Assembly: GCA_029204045.2 (NCBI GenBank)
Contig: JAQNDB010000519.1
Coordinates: 1-64,000, forward strand
DNA from: Tillandsia leiboldiana
Taxonomy: Eukaryota > Streptophyta > Magnoliopsida > Poales > Bromeliaceae
Length of the DNA: 64,000 bases
Reading direction: 5' to 3'
Notes under the pieces: generated by a model
What the model was told of the DNA's origin: nothing
The model's database searches: none
The model's input: the letters and a program-made list of their open reading frames with translations, nothing else
Part shown: piece by piece, positions 1 through 10,864 of the stretch
Layout: each line of letters starts with the position of its first letter
Numbering within the stretch: position 1 is the first letter of the stretch
Translations under genes and position numbers: made by a program

Positions 1-680
1 ACACTAATAGGAACCTGTACCTCAAGTGACGTGGGTAACAAATATGCCTGCAAGTTCCATGCAAGGAATGCACCATGCTCTAAACTCGACTGCTTGTGAT
101 GAGTAATCACGCTTGCGACAAAACTCAATCCACTACGTGGCGCTCTCCAAAACGGGCGGCACAGATTCCTCATTTGAGGCAACTGGTCGTCGATCAGCTG
201 CCAGGAAAAAGGAAAAATAGATAATCAAAAAGGAGCACGCCTCTGTCTCTGCTCACAATGAGGCGACGGATACGATCCTCCACAGGATAGCAAAATCCCC
301 GCTGCCGCTGCGTTACTCTGATATAGATGCTGATACTGCCATCGGGGTGTCTACCCGATCTTGGCATCTCGGGAACTCGGTGATCCTGGAAAAAGAAACC
401 AGAAATGCCTCTGCCGGCCAATCTGTCCTCTAAAGGCTCCGACTCAATCTTACGAGTCGGGGTGGTTCATCTGCCAAATCTGGCTGAATAGATCGATCAT
501 GTCCCCGCAGCTCACCAGCTGTCAACTATCCACCCTGCCTCGGTGCCTCGACACTAAAACATTGGCACAGAGGGGGCTACTCGTCCATCGGTGCCACAGA
601 AATCCCTACCACTGAGGATACTGACAACCGGGTGGTCTCAGAAGGAAGCACTGTCGAGTGCCGCTACTCCGACAACTGTA

Positions 681-926
681 TCATCCTATCCGCTGCTCAC
701 TCTGCCGCCGATATGCCACTGCCAATCCTGTCATCTGGGTCCAGAGCTCTCTGACCTCAATATGGGTATCCGGCCCGAAACTGCCTATCCTGGCCCACAA
801 GCTGCAATGGGGTGCACACGAGTCAGAACTCTGCGTCAAGGATACACTGCTCGCTGCGACAAACCACACAACAGAACACACAACAAGCACTCGACCCAAT
901 CCAGCGAAAGTTCTAAGACATGTCAC
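681..926 (-). pseudogene. gag-like relic of TE-A
   Basis: An 81-residue open stretch whose C-terminal half matches the same-position frames of TE-B (9219-9467, 47591-47839) and TE-C (25419 onward): all share a GPD-x-x-IEV-(R/K)-EL core, then a Q(R)xSE tract. It starts just after the leader stem-loop, where gag begins in gypsy elements, so I infer a gag N-terminal relic. It is far too short for gag (usually several hundred residues) and has no zinc knuckle. Similarity between families is visible by eye; whether selection kept it is unknown. Confidence 0.4.
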
Positions 927-938
927 CCTTCCATAAAC

Positions 939-964
939 ATTATGTTGTCTGCAGCCAACATAAT
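939..964 (-). other. leader stem-loop of TE-A (putative dimerisation signal)
   Basis: On the minus strand a perfect 9-bp stem ATTATGTTG/CAACATAAT closes the 8-nt loop GCTGCAGA, which contains the 6-nt palindrome CTGCAG. It lies 159 nt downstream of the PBS. The same structure at the same distance is present in TE-B, TE-C, TE-D and TE-E. Confidence 0.65.
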
Positions 965-1123
965 CGCTTAGGAGAATAAATATGCCAATCGCTCGTCCCG
1001 TCCCTTGGGAGAGGTATAAAAACTCAATCAGGACTCTCTCTATAAGTCACGACTCTCTCGTAGTCATCCTAAGGTCCAACCACAAGCCTAGGGTTTCTAT
1101 GTCCAATAATGACCTACATCCTA

Positions 1124-1136
1124 GGCTCTGATACCA
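1124..1136 (-). other. primer-binding site of TE-A (initiator Met tRNA)
   Basis: Plus-strand GGCTCTGATACCA equals the 3' end of plant initiator tRNA-Met including CCA, so the minus-strand RNA can pair with that tRNA over 13 nt to prime reverse transcription. It lies 8 nt inside the LTR end at 1145. Confidence 0.85.
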
Positions 1137-1195
1137 CTCTAATCTGTCACGCCCGGGGGTCGAAACTGCGACCCGGGCTCGCCAACAGATCGCCA

Positions 1196-1217
1196 CCTAT
1201 GCGAAACCCCGCATAGG
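1196..1217 (-). other. U5 hairpin of TE-A LTR
   Basis: CCTATGCG and CGCATAGG form a perfect 8-bp stem with a 6-nt loop, about 50 bp from the LTR end. Equivalent hairpins with paired base changes occur in TE-B, TE-C and TE-E. Confidence 0.55.
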
Positions 1218-4200
1218 CGAAGCGTCCAACCTGCAAAGTATCATCTACAGCTAAATAGATATCAGAGCTGAAGAAAAACTGCTGTAATAAAACCCTGAAT
1301 CACTGTACAATTGAAAAACAAAGGTACAATATCCATCTCCCAAAAATAATAGTACAATAATCCGATCCCACCGAAACTGTAATACAAGTAAAAGCCACCT
1401 ATACAACATCTATAAATCCGAAAAGGGAGATAGCTAAAAACAAAATAAGATACAACTGAATACAGTGAAACCCACAATTCGGGTTGGTACATCTATCCCA
1501 CTGTAGAAATCAACACTGGTAGGGATCTATCTCGTGACTCCCTCGCCTCGAACAGTCAACTGAAGATCCCGCAACTCCCGCAGCAGACACTGCAAAACAA
1601 AGGGAGGAAAGGAAAAAAAACAACAATGGGGGTGAGAACCACTAGTAAAAACAGTAGCCTCCCCCTGTGGGTAAGGCCTCAAACCCGACGTACCCACTAA
1701 GTCTACCAGAGGCAGGAAAAGAATAAGAGAGGTGGTAAGCTAAAAACAGAAATACTGATAAGAGGAAGCTACCACTAGTATGCCTCTAAATGCGTGCTAA
1801 GAAGTATAGCTAAATGTATGCATCAGTAAATAAATGCCTGCCTGAATAAACCAATCCGACCACCAGTAAACACTGTACTGCCTGCTCTGCCTGCCGCATC
1901 GGGTATGCCAGCCTACGCATAACACTAATGCAAAAGGAGTCTCACGGACTCAAAGCCTGTCTGTCGCACACTCCGGAGTGGCACTCGAGGGGAGCGACCC
2001 ACACGAGTAAATATCTCAGTAACAAGTATCAAAACTAGCAGGACTGGATCACAACTCTGATCAAAGTGGGAAACCCATCCACTAAAGAAAGCCCGATCCC
2101 ACCAATCTGATGCACTGTAAATACCCGGTCGGCCGCCCAAAATCCGCGGTCGCCGCAATATCCCACAAATCCCCCAAATCGAACCCGACCTGTCATCCCT
2201 AATCCGATGCACAAGTCACCATCCGGTCAACCGCCCAAGGTCCGCGGTAGCCGCAATACCCTGCCCTCAAGCCAGCCTATCCCAGATCCCAAGAGTCTGT
2301 CTACACTATCCCAAAACCCCCTGCTCGCGCACGAGCTACAAATACCCTGACCCTAGTATGAAAGGAGAAAAGCAAGAAACATGGTTTCTCCTAAGTCAAG
2401 TCCAACATGATAGTGTAACAGAAAAAGGTGGCCTATCTAGATGACCATACAAGCATGAAGATGTTCCAAGATGATATAAAGTAAACAGGTGTCGATGTTC
2501 TACATTTATTAGAGCATGCTATTCCATAATATTGATGATTGCATAAGAACATTAAGTGCAACATAGCCTATGCCTGCCAATACCACATACACGATGTTCA
2601 CAAAGTATGAAAATAAGGAATTGCCACACCTAATCAAAAATCACATAAGATGGTACAACGCTTGTCAACCCTCACATTCATACAGGAATAAGCCCAAGAT
2701 CATTTACATCACTTAAACAGGGACATCAATCAAGTATAACCAATGAATAGCTTAAGGTCCAACAACCTTCATTGATCTTACATAGGATGAACATAGGATC
2801 TACCAACAACATCCAATCTCATTAGTAAGTAATAGGAGTCATGAAATTTCTTTTTCTCATAAGGAATGGGCCTCAACTCAATAATGATATCCACCTTTTT
2901 ATGAAGGAAATAGAAATCAAAAGCCTAGGTCATTATCACATTAACTAGATCAATAACCAACATCAACACCCATTTTCACATAAACTAGATCAAAGATCAA
3001 TCAACTCATTATTCTCACATAAGTAGGTTATGAATCAACATCTATGCCCAACATCACACATTGTAGGTTAAGGATCAACAAAACCAACTACTCTCATATA
3101 AGCCGTTCTCAAATAAATGAACCAAGTCCTTCTCACATAAACAACCAAGCACTTCTCACATAACCCCATCAAGTCCTCACATAAATCAACCAACCATTCA
3201 CATATATCTATCACCATCATTCTCACATAATAATGTTAATCATTCATCACAAGGTATAGGTTGAGGAGTGATTTCCCAATTACCCTCACATAGCATAGAT
3301 TTAAGGATGATCACCGATAATCAACTTCATATGAAATAATGTAATATCAACCAACCGATCATTTATTCATGCATAAGTTAAGGATCAATTAACCTAACAT
3401 AAATATGGAGATTTAAGCATGATTCACCACGGAAAAAGAGAACAACAATCAACTATGCCATAAGGGAAATCAATAGCCCGAGTGGGTAAATCATTGTTTT
3501 CGGCATAACACAACCACCCACCTGAGACTTGACGATCCGCTGCCCGCTGTAGCTCAGATTTGGCATGAGTAATCCTTATCCTCTCAGGAGTCCGATGCCG
3601 CGAAAATCATCCAAATCCGCTTCACGGATGGGCGCAATCACTGAAACAATGCACACTGCGCACTCAAATTCCAGAATTTCAGCAAGTGCAACAAGATTAA
3701 ATAAAAGGTATGTGCAACCTCAAATACCTCAAAATGAAGTGTCCAACAGTAAAACAAAGATCTCCTCTTTCATACAAATATCTTCAAGTCCTCAAAAATC
3801 CACCATTAATTTCCCTTAACATTCAAATGAAGCAAAATCACAATGCTGTCAAAAAACTGCTAACATAAACTTGCTAGCATTTCCAAGCTTAATTAGAGAC
3901 TTTTCCAAAGGATTTATCCACATATCACAAAAGGGAATTTTCTCACCTTGAAGTTAAGAAGAAGTCCCAACTTGAATTTCTGAAAAATACGTTATATCCA
4001 CAAAGTTATCTGCATTCCAAGGCGCATTGCTCAAATCCAAATTAAAACAGGGACTGCAGTAATCCATAAAATAGCACTTGAAAAGATCATTAATTTTACC
4101 TAACCAAACATGCTCCAAATCCTGCGAAAGAGGTACCATTGGATTCCTTGTCGAGAGTAGATACAAATTGAGTTAAAGAACTCCAATTTTCATGCTCGGA

Positions 4201-4749
4201 TGAAGGAGAAAACCCATAAATACTTTGAACTATCCACCAAGTTCCATCTGTGCACGAATGCAGCAAGGTGCTCCAAAGATCAAGCATAAACCCTAATAAA
4301 AACTCAGATCTGGGGAAATGGTACATACCAATATTGTAGATCTTCGAGTCCTGGAAATTTCCCCGCTAAAATCATACAAATATTCCGATCCTACTGCCCA
4401 TAAAGGCCAAAACACTGAGAACTGTTCAGGATTCCAGACTGAAATGAAGGGTCCCAAAGATGGCCCTAAAACTCTGTCAAAACATGCTATCTGAGGGGAG
4501 AGATGAATACAATAATTGTAGCCTTACCTCTTGTGAGAATGTAGAACCAAAAATGAGCTCAGAATTCCAAGAAATGAGTCCTGGGGAATTTTCGCACTGA
4601 AATGCGACGGGAAGGTCCACCAATCAGCAACAATGGTGGTACAAGACTCATGGAGAAGATGATGGTGATGAAGCCCCTTTTGTCCATCTCTTTGCTGATG
4701 AAGATGAAGGAGGTGATGAAGATGCTCTGCCTGGAGTCCCCCAAAAATC

Positions 4750-4815
4750 CCTGGTCCAAGGAGGAAGAAGGAGGAGGAAGAAGAAGGTGAAAAGAAGAAG
4801 AAGGAAGAGAAAGCA
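4750..4815 (+). repeat. purine-rich low-complexity tract in TE-A LTR
   Basis: Runs of GAAGAAGGAGGAGGAAGAAG-type sequence. On the element's own strand this is a pyrimidine-rich leader following the GC-rich U3, like the CT/GA tracts of TE-E. Confidence 0.7.
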
Positions 4816-5108
4816 CAAAAGCTCCTCTCCCTCCACCCTCCCTCTGCTACAGTGCAGGCCCGGCCCACTCGGCCCCGCGGGCCGGGACACGTGGCGGCCA
4901 TCCGGGCCGCCACGGTACTGTAGCAGGGCCACCCGGATCAAGCCACGCAACTTGATCCGGGTGGGCGCCGCGCCTCCACTAGGCGCGCGCCGCGTGTCCC
5001 CGCGCGGGGACAGCGCGCACGTGGGCGCGCTCTGCGACGGCGGCGGGCCATTCACAGCCCGCCACGCGTCCGCACGGGCGCCTGGTGGACCGCGCGCTCA
5101 GCGCCGGC

Positions 5109-5127
5109 CCAACCGGGCGCCGCCACG
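5109..5127 (+). promoter_or_regulatory. degenerate ERSE-I-like site in TE-A U3
   Basis: CCAAC-N9-CCACG, one base away from the ERSE-I consensus CCAAT-N9-CCACG. A single copy; included because the spacing equals that of the arrays in TE-B, TE-C and TE-D. Confidence 0.35.
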
Positions 5128-5152
5128 TGGCACCCACGGTCCACAGCCAACC

Positions 5153-5157
5153 CATAC
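5153..5157. repeat. TSD CATAC, left copy (TE-B array)
   Basis: CATAC directly precedes TGTGATGACC of the first TE-B LTR and recurs at 54694-54698 directly after the last TE-B LTR. The pair brackets about 49.5 kb and shows that the whole array occupies one insertion site in the TE-A LTR. Confidence 0.85.
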
Positions 5158-5690
5158 TGTGATGACCCGGATCTCCGCAGAGCTGCTGCAGTGCGTTGGG
5201 GTGGCTATTGGAGGCCTACATGGTGTGTTGGAAGTGTTTGGGGCATAATTGGGCACAAGTGTTGGACTTCGGGGCTTAAATAGATCATGTGAGTGATCGG
5301 AGGACCCTGTGGAGGGTTTAGAAGTGGTTTCGCGCGAAACGGATATTAAAATTGGGCTCCGCGCGAAATTCGGGCTAAGAACACATTTCCGGGTGCCTTC
5401 GGCAATTTTTAGAGTTGGAATTTGGCAAATCGGACGTCAAATTTGGATTCAGCGCGCGGAAAACGGTAAAAATGGACTACCCACTTGTCATTTTTGAGCT
5501 CGGGTTACTGTTCACCGCCGGAACAGTGATTCCGGCGATCGCCGGCGGCGGCGGCGGCGGCGGGCAGCGGCGGAGAGCGGCGGCGCGGCCTCGGGCAGGC
5601 GGAGAGCGGCGGCGGGCAGGGCGCGTGGGCGCGGGCAGGGCGCGCGGGTGCGCGGTCCACGTGGCCGACGTGCACCGGATCGGGGTGCCA

Positions 5691-5998
5691 CGTGGCGTCT
5701 TCCCATTGGGTGGTTCACAGGTCGCGGTCTACGGAGCAGTGCGGTGTTTGGTGGACTGGGCGGGAAGACACGTGGCAGCACGTCATTGGTTCGGTGTTTG
5801 GGGTATCGTGCACCGGGTGCAGCGAGTGTGTGGCTGGACACGTGGCGCGCGGGGATTGGGCGCGTCACTGTGCGTGTGCGGCGGGGCAGGTGGCGTGGCA
5901 GGCGGCGGTTGGCAGGCGTGGCAGGCGGCGGCCGGCTGGCGTGGCGGGCACGGCGGGGAGGTGGCGCACGCGGGCGCCACGTGGCGGCCCGCCATTGG
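5691..5998 (+). promoter_or_regulatory. ERSE-I array in TE-B U3, copy 1
   Basis: Four exact CGTGG-N9-ATTGG units (reverse reading CCAAT-N9-CCACG) at 5691-5709, 5771-5789, 5841-5859 and 5980-5998, plus a one-mismatch unit CGTGG-N9-GTTGG at 5894-5912. Each CGTGG except the last-named is part of CACGTGG. ERSE-I is the known site for NF-Y plus an ATF6-type bZIP (bZIP28 in Arabidopsis). The array lies 250-560 bp upstream of the TATA box. The motif match is direct; stress-driven transcription is inferred. Confidence 0.7.
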
Positions 5999-6193
5999 CG
6001 GGCGCCAACTGCCCCGTTGACCAGGGTGAGCCACGCGGCGCATGGTGATCGGTCGCATCGGCTGTCCTGTGTTTGGGGACACGTGTCGGCGCGAGGAGCG
6101 GGTCGGACGGGTGTGCGGTCCGGCCGGATCGGGTGTGCGGGCTTGGGCCGAGTGGGCCGGGCCACTGTGTGCGCCCGGTTTAGGGGCCCGAAA

Positions 6194-6211
6194 GTTTCGG
6201 GCGCCCGAAAC
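6194..6211. promoter_or_regulatory. 18-bp palindrome upstream of TATA box, TE-B
   Basis: GTTTCGGGCGCCCGAAAC is a perfect palindrome 39 bp before the TATA box. It is intact in LTR copy 3 (51918-51935), degraded in copy 2 (~44571-44589), and its 16-bp core recurs in the TE-D U3 (15980-15995, 16698-16713). The binding factor is unknown; it does not fit the E2F consensus. Confidence 0.55.
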
Positions 6212-6250
6212 CGGGGACACAGTGGTCATTTTCGCAATTGTTTTGTGGGC

Positions 6251-6260
6251 CTATAAATAG
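6251..6260 (+). promoter_or_regulatory. TATA box of TE-B LTR copy 1
   Basis: CTATAAATAG, followed ~30 bp downstream by a pyrimidine-rich start region. Conserved at 44631-44640 and 51976-51985 in the other two LTRs. Marks the U3/R transition. Confidence 0.75.
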
Positions 6261-8903
6261 GCCTCCACTCCCCTCCTTTTTCTGCTTTTTCCGAGTGATA
6301 GAAAGAGAATGAGAGGGAGAGGTGTATACAAAGTTTGTTCCCCTTGATGTTCTTGATCTCGTGGTGGATCGCCGGAATTTCTGGAAGCTCGGCAACGGCG
6401 ATATCGATTTTACAGTTCGCCTCGGTTTTCTCCCCATTTCGGCCCATTACCGTCGCAGTTCAGTCGGAAATTTGCTGTGAGCAAACCAGGAGGAGTTTTT
6501 GGACGATTTCTTCGACAGCATGTTCCTAAGAGGTAAGGCTTCAATTTTCGGGTTGATCTCTTCACTCCGTTTCGCACTTTTGGCATGTTTCCCGAGGCAT
6601 CTTTGACCCCTATTTTTCTGTGATGGATTTTGGACAGCACCGGGTTGTCGATTTTATATCTTAGCCTAGGAACATCGGATCAAGGCGTTTCACGACTCGA
6701 TTTTGATCTACTCGTCGCGAGGAATACAGTGGTGATTTTTTTGAGATTTTGGGAAATTGTTTAGAAGGTGATAATTAATCTTTTCTTGGACTGATTGCTA
6801 CAGGAATTCTGATTTGGAAGGTTTTGAGGTGCAGCGGTGTTTTATTTTTATCATGGTCTATAGGTATCAGATCTGGGCGTTTAAACAGTCGTTTTGGGGC
6901 TAATTTTCGCGACGAACGCGACCGTGAATTTTATGGATTTTCTTGAGGACTGGACAGAGGTGATATTTAGCCTTTTTGGGGGCTGGTTTTGGATAGTGGT
7001 TAATTGTACAGTTTTGAGATTAATTGTGCGCATTGTTCTGTGCAGTGGGACACAGTTTTTGGTGGAGTGCTGTGTTAGAGGACAGCGGGCAGCAAGTGGT
7101 CTCTTTTGGTGTTGTGCGCACTTTTCGAGGTGGGTGGTTGTTGCTTGCCTCTACATCTGACTTACTCACTAAGTTTATTAGAAAACCCCACTGTTGAATG
7201 TATTATTTGATTATCATGCATAAGTGACTGAGATAAATGTGAACCTATCATCTGAGATTAATTTTGTGGATTTAGCATGTTGGGGATACTATTGGGATAA
7301 TATTGCTGTTAGAACTTGATCAGTGGAATAATTTAATAGTGATAGTTAACATGCCGTATTAGTACACAAATCTTATGGAAATTAGTTAAATGGACTAATT
7401 GTTGGGGACATAACGACATATCCATGTGCGGGTTTCACCTTGGGATTTATTATGGATCAGGGGTTACACATGTGTAGTCGACTGATGATTTTTGCCTGAT
7501 GGTTATATTTATGGGGATATATTAATTGTTACACATGTAGAGCTATATTTGACTTTCTCTCTCTTTTACATTGCATGAGGACTTATGCATGCTTGTTTGG
7601 ACATCTAGATAGGCCACTATTTTATTGCTACACTATCATATTGGGATTTGACTTAGGAGAAACCATGATTGCTTTCTTTCTCCTTTTATTTAGACTTTCG
7701 AGTCATGTTGCTCGATATCGGGCAGAGGTTTGGGATAGTGTAGCCGGGACCTGAGGGTCAGGAACATGGTGTACTTGATGTTGGATTATGGGTTATTGCG
7801 GCAACCGCGGACAGTAGGCGGTTGACCGGATCTTGGTTATTTTATCCAATTGTGGGTTGTGGGTTGTGGGTTATTGCGGTGACCGCGGACTTTGGGCGGT
7901 TGACCGGATGTTTACTATTGCATTAGATTGGGTATCAGATTTCTCTAGTGGATGGTATTTCCCACTTTTTGAGTACTATTGCATCGGGTCGGGGTTTCAT
8001 TAGTGGACGGAGTTTCCCACTTTGATCATAGTCATGATCCAGTCCTGCTATTATGAGACAGTGGTTACAGAGATGCTTGATACAGTGATACTTTACTCGT
8101 GTGGGTCGCTCCCCTCGAGTGCCACTCCGGAGTGTGCGTCAGACAGACTTTGAGTCCTTGAGACTCCTTTGCTTCGGTGTTATGCATAGGCTGGCATACC
8201 CGTTGCGGCAGGCAGAGCAGGCAAGTACCAGTGTCCACTGGTGGTCGGATTGGGTTATCTTGGCAGGCTTCTAGATACTGATGCATTCATACAGTTATTT
8301 CTTCCAGTATTGCATTTAGAGGCATACTAGTAGTGGTTTTCCCTCCTATTCAGTATTTCTGTTCACAGCTTTACCATCTGCCCTTTTCTTGCCTCTAGTA
8401 GACTTAGTGGGTACGCCGGAGCTTGAGGCTTTACCCACAGGGGGAGGCTACTGGTTTACTAGTGGTTCTCACCCCCATTGTTGTTTCCCTTGCTTTTTCT
8501 CCCCCTGTTTTGTAGTGTCCTCTTCGGGAGTTGCTGATCTTCGATCGTTGTCCGAGGCGAGGGAGTCACGAGCTAGATCTTTACCACCCGAGGAGTGTAG
8601 CTGTATCCCCTAGTTGGAGATCCTGGTAGCTGTTGGTTGGTTTTTACAGTTTTATTTGGAGAGAGATCTTTTGTATCTGGAGAGACTGATGTTGAGACTG
8701 CTGTATTATAGTTTTAGTTTATCTCCTTTTATAGTTGAGAGATGCTGTACTGAGGACATTGTATGATGATTATCTGTATCACAGGAAATGGATATTGTAC
8801 TTTATTTTAATTGTACAGTGATTGGATTTTATTTTACAGCATTTTATTTTAGCTCTGATATTTGTGTAGCTATAGTACTATCTTGTGCAGGTTAGACGCT
8901 TCG

Positions 8904-8969
8904 CCTATGCGGGTTTTAGCATAGGTGGCGGATATGTTGGCGAGCCCGGGTCGCAGTTTCGACCCCGGG
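8904..8969 (+). other. twin U5 hairpins, TE-B LTR copy 1
   Basis: Hairpin 1 (8904-8925): CCTATGC/GCATAGG with an 8-nt loop. Hairpin 2 (8945-8969): CCCGGGTCG against CGACCCCGGG with one bulged base. They end 8 nt before the LTR edge and 17 nt before the PBS, where retroviral U5 structures govern reverse-transcription initiation. Copy 2 keeps hairpin 1 at 47276-47297. Confidence 0.55.
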
Positions 8970-8985
8970 GCGTGACAGATTAGGT

Positions 8986-8997
8986 TGGTATCAGAGC
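8986..8997 (+). other. PBS of TE-B internal region 1
   Basis: TGGTATCAGAGC, complementary to the last 12 nt of plant initiator tRNA-Met; 8 nt after the LTR end. Confidence 0.85.
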
Positions 8998-9154
8998 TTA
9001 GGGATAGGTCAGTTGGGACTGTAGAAACCCTAGGCTTATGGTTGGACCCTAGGATGACGTCATGAGAGTCGTGATTTTAGCGAGAGTCCTGATTGAGTTT
9101 TATACCTCTCCCGAGTGATGGGATGGGTGATTGGCATGTTTATTCTCCTAAGCA

Positions 9155-9180
9155 ATTATGTTGGCTGCAGACAACATAAT
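9155..9180 (+). other. leader stem-loop, TE-B internal region 1
   Basis: ATTATGTTG-GCTGCAGA-CAACATAAT, a perfect 9-bp stem with CTGCAG in the loop, 157 nt after the PBS. Candidate genome-dimerisation signal. Confidence 0.65.
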
Positions 9181-9218
9181 GCGGCGGAACGGTTGACATG
9201 CTCTAGACTCTCGCCGGA

Positions 9219-9467
9219 TTGGGTCGAGTTTTGTTTTGGGCTGTGGTGCTGTTGGTCGTGGTGAGCGGTGTCTCCCCGACGCGTTGTACGGATTGGTGTG
9301 CACTCATCGCAGCGGTGGAGCTTGAGCAGATTGTTTTGGGGCCGGATATCCGGATTGAGGTTAGAGAGCTTCAGGCCCCGATGGTAGGATTCTCAGAGGT
9401 ATATCAGCGGCCGAGTGAGCCGCTGGTCTGGGTGACACAGTTGTCGGTGCAGTGGGCAGCCCGATAG
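9219..9467 (+). pseudogene. gag-like relic, TE-B internal region 1
   Basis: An 82-codon open stretch with the GPDIRIEVREL core shared with TE-A and TE-C. It opens at a TTG, so no proper start is visible, and ends in TAG. Its place after the leader suggests a gag N-terminal relic. No zinc knuckle or capsid motif can be seen. Confidence 0.35.
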
Positions 9468-9922
9468 TGTTTTTCTTCTGAGACCACCTGGTTACAGTAT
9501 CCTCAGCGGCAGTGATTTCTGAGGCGCCGATGGAGCGAGTGGCCCCCTCCGTGCCAATGTGAGTGCCGAGGCACCGAGGCGGGTTGGATTGCTGATAGTG
9601 GAGGAGCTGTGAGACATTATCGATCGATAGAGCCAGTTTTGGCAAATGAACCACCCTGATTTATGGATTTGAGTTGGAGCCTTTGGAGGCAAAATCGTGG
9701 TTGGTGGTGATGGAGTGATCAATTGAGGGTCCCCCTGTGCTGGGGAGTTGAGACAGTTGTTGAGCTGTACGCTCCAGGTTTTGAGGGACGAGGCGCTTAG
9801 GGTATGTGTGATTTGTAGTGGATTGCGCCAGAATACTTTTTTTTGCTTATCTGATCCCTCTGTTTTGGATTTTGGATTTTGGATGCCTCGATGGGGTAGG
9901 CATTGTGTATGGAGCGTACTGT

Positions 9923-9986
9923 TGCAGTTCCTTCAGATAGGGATCTGCCACCAGAGGCGAGTTCTGGATAGAGGCGCCTGGCGCCA
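9923..9986 (+). repeat. 64-bp direct duplication flanking TE-C, left copy
   Basis: The stretch from GCAGTTCCTTC to GGCGCCTGGCGCCA immediately left of TE-C reappears, with three or so differences, at 30139-30202 immediately right of it. The uninterrupted sequence is present once at about 48294-48357. A normal gypsy insertion would leave 5 bp. Confidence 0.75.
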
Positions 9987-10530
9987 TGTGATGACCTGGA
10001 TCTCCGCAGAGCTGTTGCGGTGCGTTGGGGTGGCTACCGGAGGCCTACGTGGTGTGTTGGAGGTGTTTGGGGCGCATAATTGGACACAAGTGTTGGACTT
10101 CGAGCTTAAATGGATCACATGGGTGATCGGTCGACCCCCATCGGATGTTTAGAGGTGTTTCGCGCAAAATGGATATTAAAATTGGACTCTGTGTGGAATT
10201 TGGGCTAAGAATACCTTTCCGGGAGCCTCCGGAATTTTATCGGATGGGAATTTGGCGAAAACGGACGTCAAATTCGGATTCAGCGCGCGAAAACGATCAA
10301 AACAGACTACCCACTTGTATTTTTGGTGCTCGGGTACTGTTCATCGCCGGAACAGTAATTCCGGCGATAGCCGGCGGCGGCGGGCAGCGCCGGCAGGCGG
10401 CGGCGCGGCCTCGGGCAGGCTGTAAGCGGCGGCGGGCAGGCGGCGCGGGCGCGGGCAAGGCGCGGGCAGCCGCGCGGCGCTCGGGCAGGTGCGCGGTCCA
10501 CGCGGCAGGCTTGCACCAGGAAGGGGGACA

Positions 10531-10864
10531 CGTGGCAGGGTTCTATTGGATCGGTGTTGTGGTCTGGGAGCACGGAGCAGACTGGAGGTGTACGGTGGAC
10601 CGAGGTGGACACGTTGCGTGCTTCCATTGGACGGTCCACTGCTCGCGGTCTACGGCGTAGCGCAGGTGTATGGTGCACTGGCTTGGACACGTGGCATTCT
10701 TTTATTGGATCGGTTCACATATTTTCGTGCACCGGGTGCACTAGGCAGGTGGCGGTGACACGTGGCACCTCCTTATTGGTCGGTCAACTGTGCGGGCAGG
10801 GGGCAGCTGGCGCGTCTGGGCGCGCGGTCAGGCCGGTCGGTGCCACGTGGAGCGTTTTCATTGG
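10531..10864 (+). promoter_or_regulatory. ERSE-I array in TE-C 5' LTR U3
   Basis: Exact CGTGG-N9-ATTGG at 10531-10549, 10690-10708, 10761-10779 and 10846-10864, plus CGTTG-N9-ATTGG at 10612-10630. In the 3' LTR copy the unit corresponding to 10612 is intact while that corresponding to 10690 reads CGTGA, so the parent LTR had five perfect units about 70-85 bp apart. Spacer bases differ between units, yet N9 is invariant. Confidence 0.7.

Larger units (their letters stand above)
1..1144 (-). mobile_element. TE-A internal region, first 1.1 kb after its 5' LTR (Ty3/gypsy, minus strand)
   Basis: This is the leader and gag-side start of a minus-strand gypsy element; the rest lies beyond base 1. 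Reading leftwards from the LTR edge at 1145 come a PBS (1124-1136), a conserved leader also seen in TE-B and TE-C (the 'AAACCCTAGGCTT' block), a stem-loop (939-964) and a gag-like relic (681-926). Positions 1-680 contain only short interrupted frames with no recognisable domain. The match to TE-B and TE-C downstream of their PBS shows one common ancestor. Confidence 0.8.
1145..5157 (-). mobile_element. TE-A 5' LTR, part 1 (interrupted by TE-B)
   Basis: Begins (as the minus-strand 3' end) with TGTCACGCCC next to a PBS and continues to the TE-B insertion; the remaining ~300 bp are at 54699-54997, giving an LTR of about 4.3 kb. Visible parts: U5 hairpins at 1196-1217 and ~1151-1176, a block with CACTCCGGAGTGG-type palindrome near 1970-1985 shared with the other families, a long AT-rich stretch (2400-4500), a purine-rich tract (4750-4815) and GC-rich U3 with CACGTGGC motifs (4850-5157). 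There is no gene in it; frames across 4524-5248 overlap on both strands of biased sequence. Confidence 0.82.
5158..8977 (+). mobile_element. TE-B LTR copy 1 (3.82 kb)
   Basis: Starts TGTGATGACC, ends GGGGCGTGACA, and is followed by a PBS. U3 is about 1.1 kb: a GCCGGCGGCGG-rich stretch (5535-5660), an ERSE-I array (5691-5998), an 18-bp palindrome (6194-6211) and a TATA box (6251-6260). About 2.7 kb of R-U5 follows, ending in two hairpins (8904-8969). GC content falls sharply at the TATA box. Long frames across 5400-6260 on both strands are artefacts of the GC-rich U3. Confidence 0.88.
8978..9986 (+). mobile_element. TE-B internal region 1, part a (PBS, leader, gag relic)
   Basis: Collinear with 47350-48357 of the intact second internal region. 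Holds a PBS (TGGTATCAGAGC, 8986-8997), the leader stem-loop (9155-9180) and a gag-like relic (9219-9467). It stops at the left end of TE-C. Its last 64 bp (9923-9986) recur at 30139-30202 on the other side of TE-C. Confidence 0.85.

Noticed and set aside
6194..6211. E2F binding site
   Set aside because: The palindrome TTTCGGGCGCCCGAAA does not fit the E2F consensus WTTSSCSS at the required C.
5415..6256. Overlapping ~200-codon frames on both strands (also at 43724-44674 and 51049-52172)
   Set aside because: Lie in the GC-rich U3 of TE-B LTRs, upstream of the TATA box; no start context or domain, and they differ by frameshifts between LTR copies.
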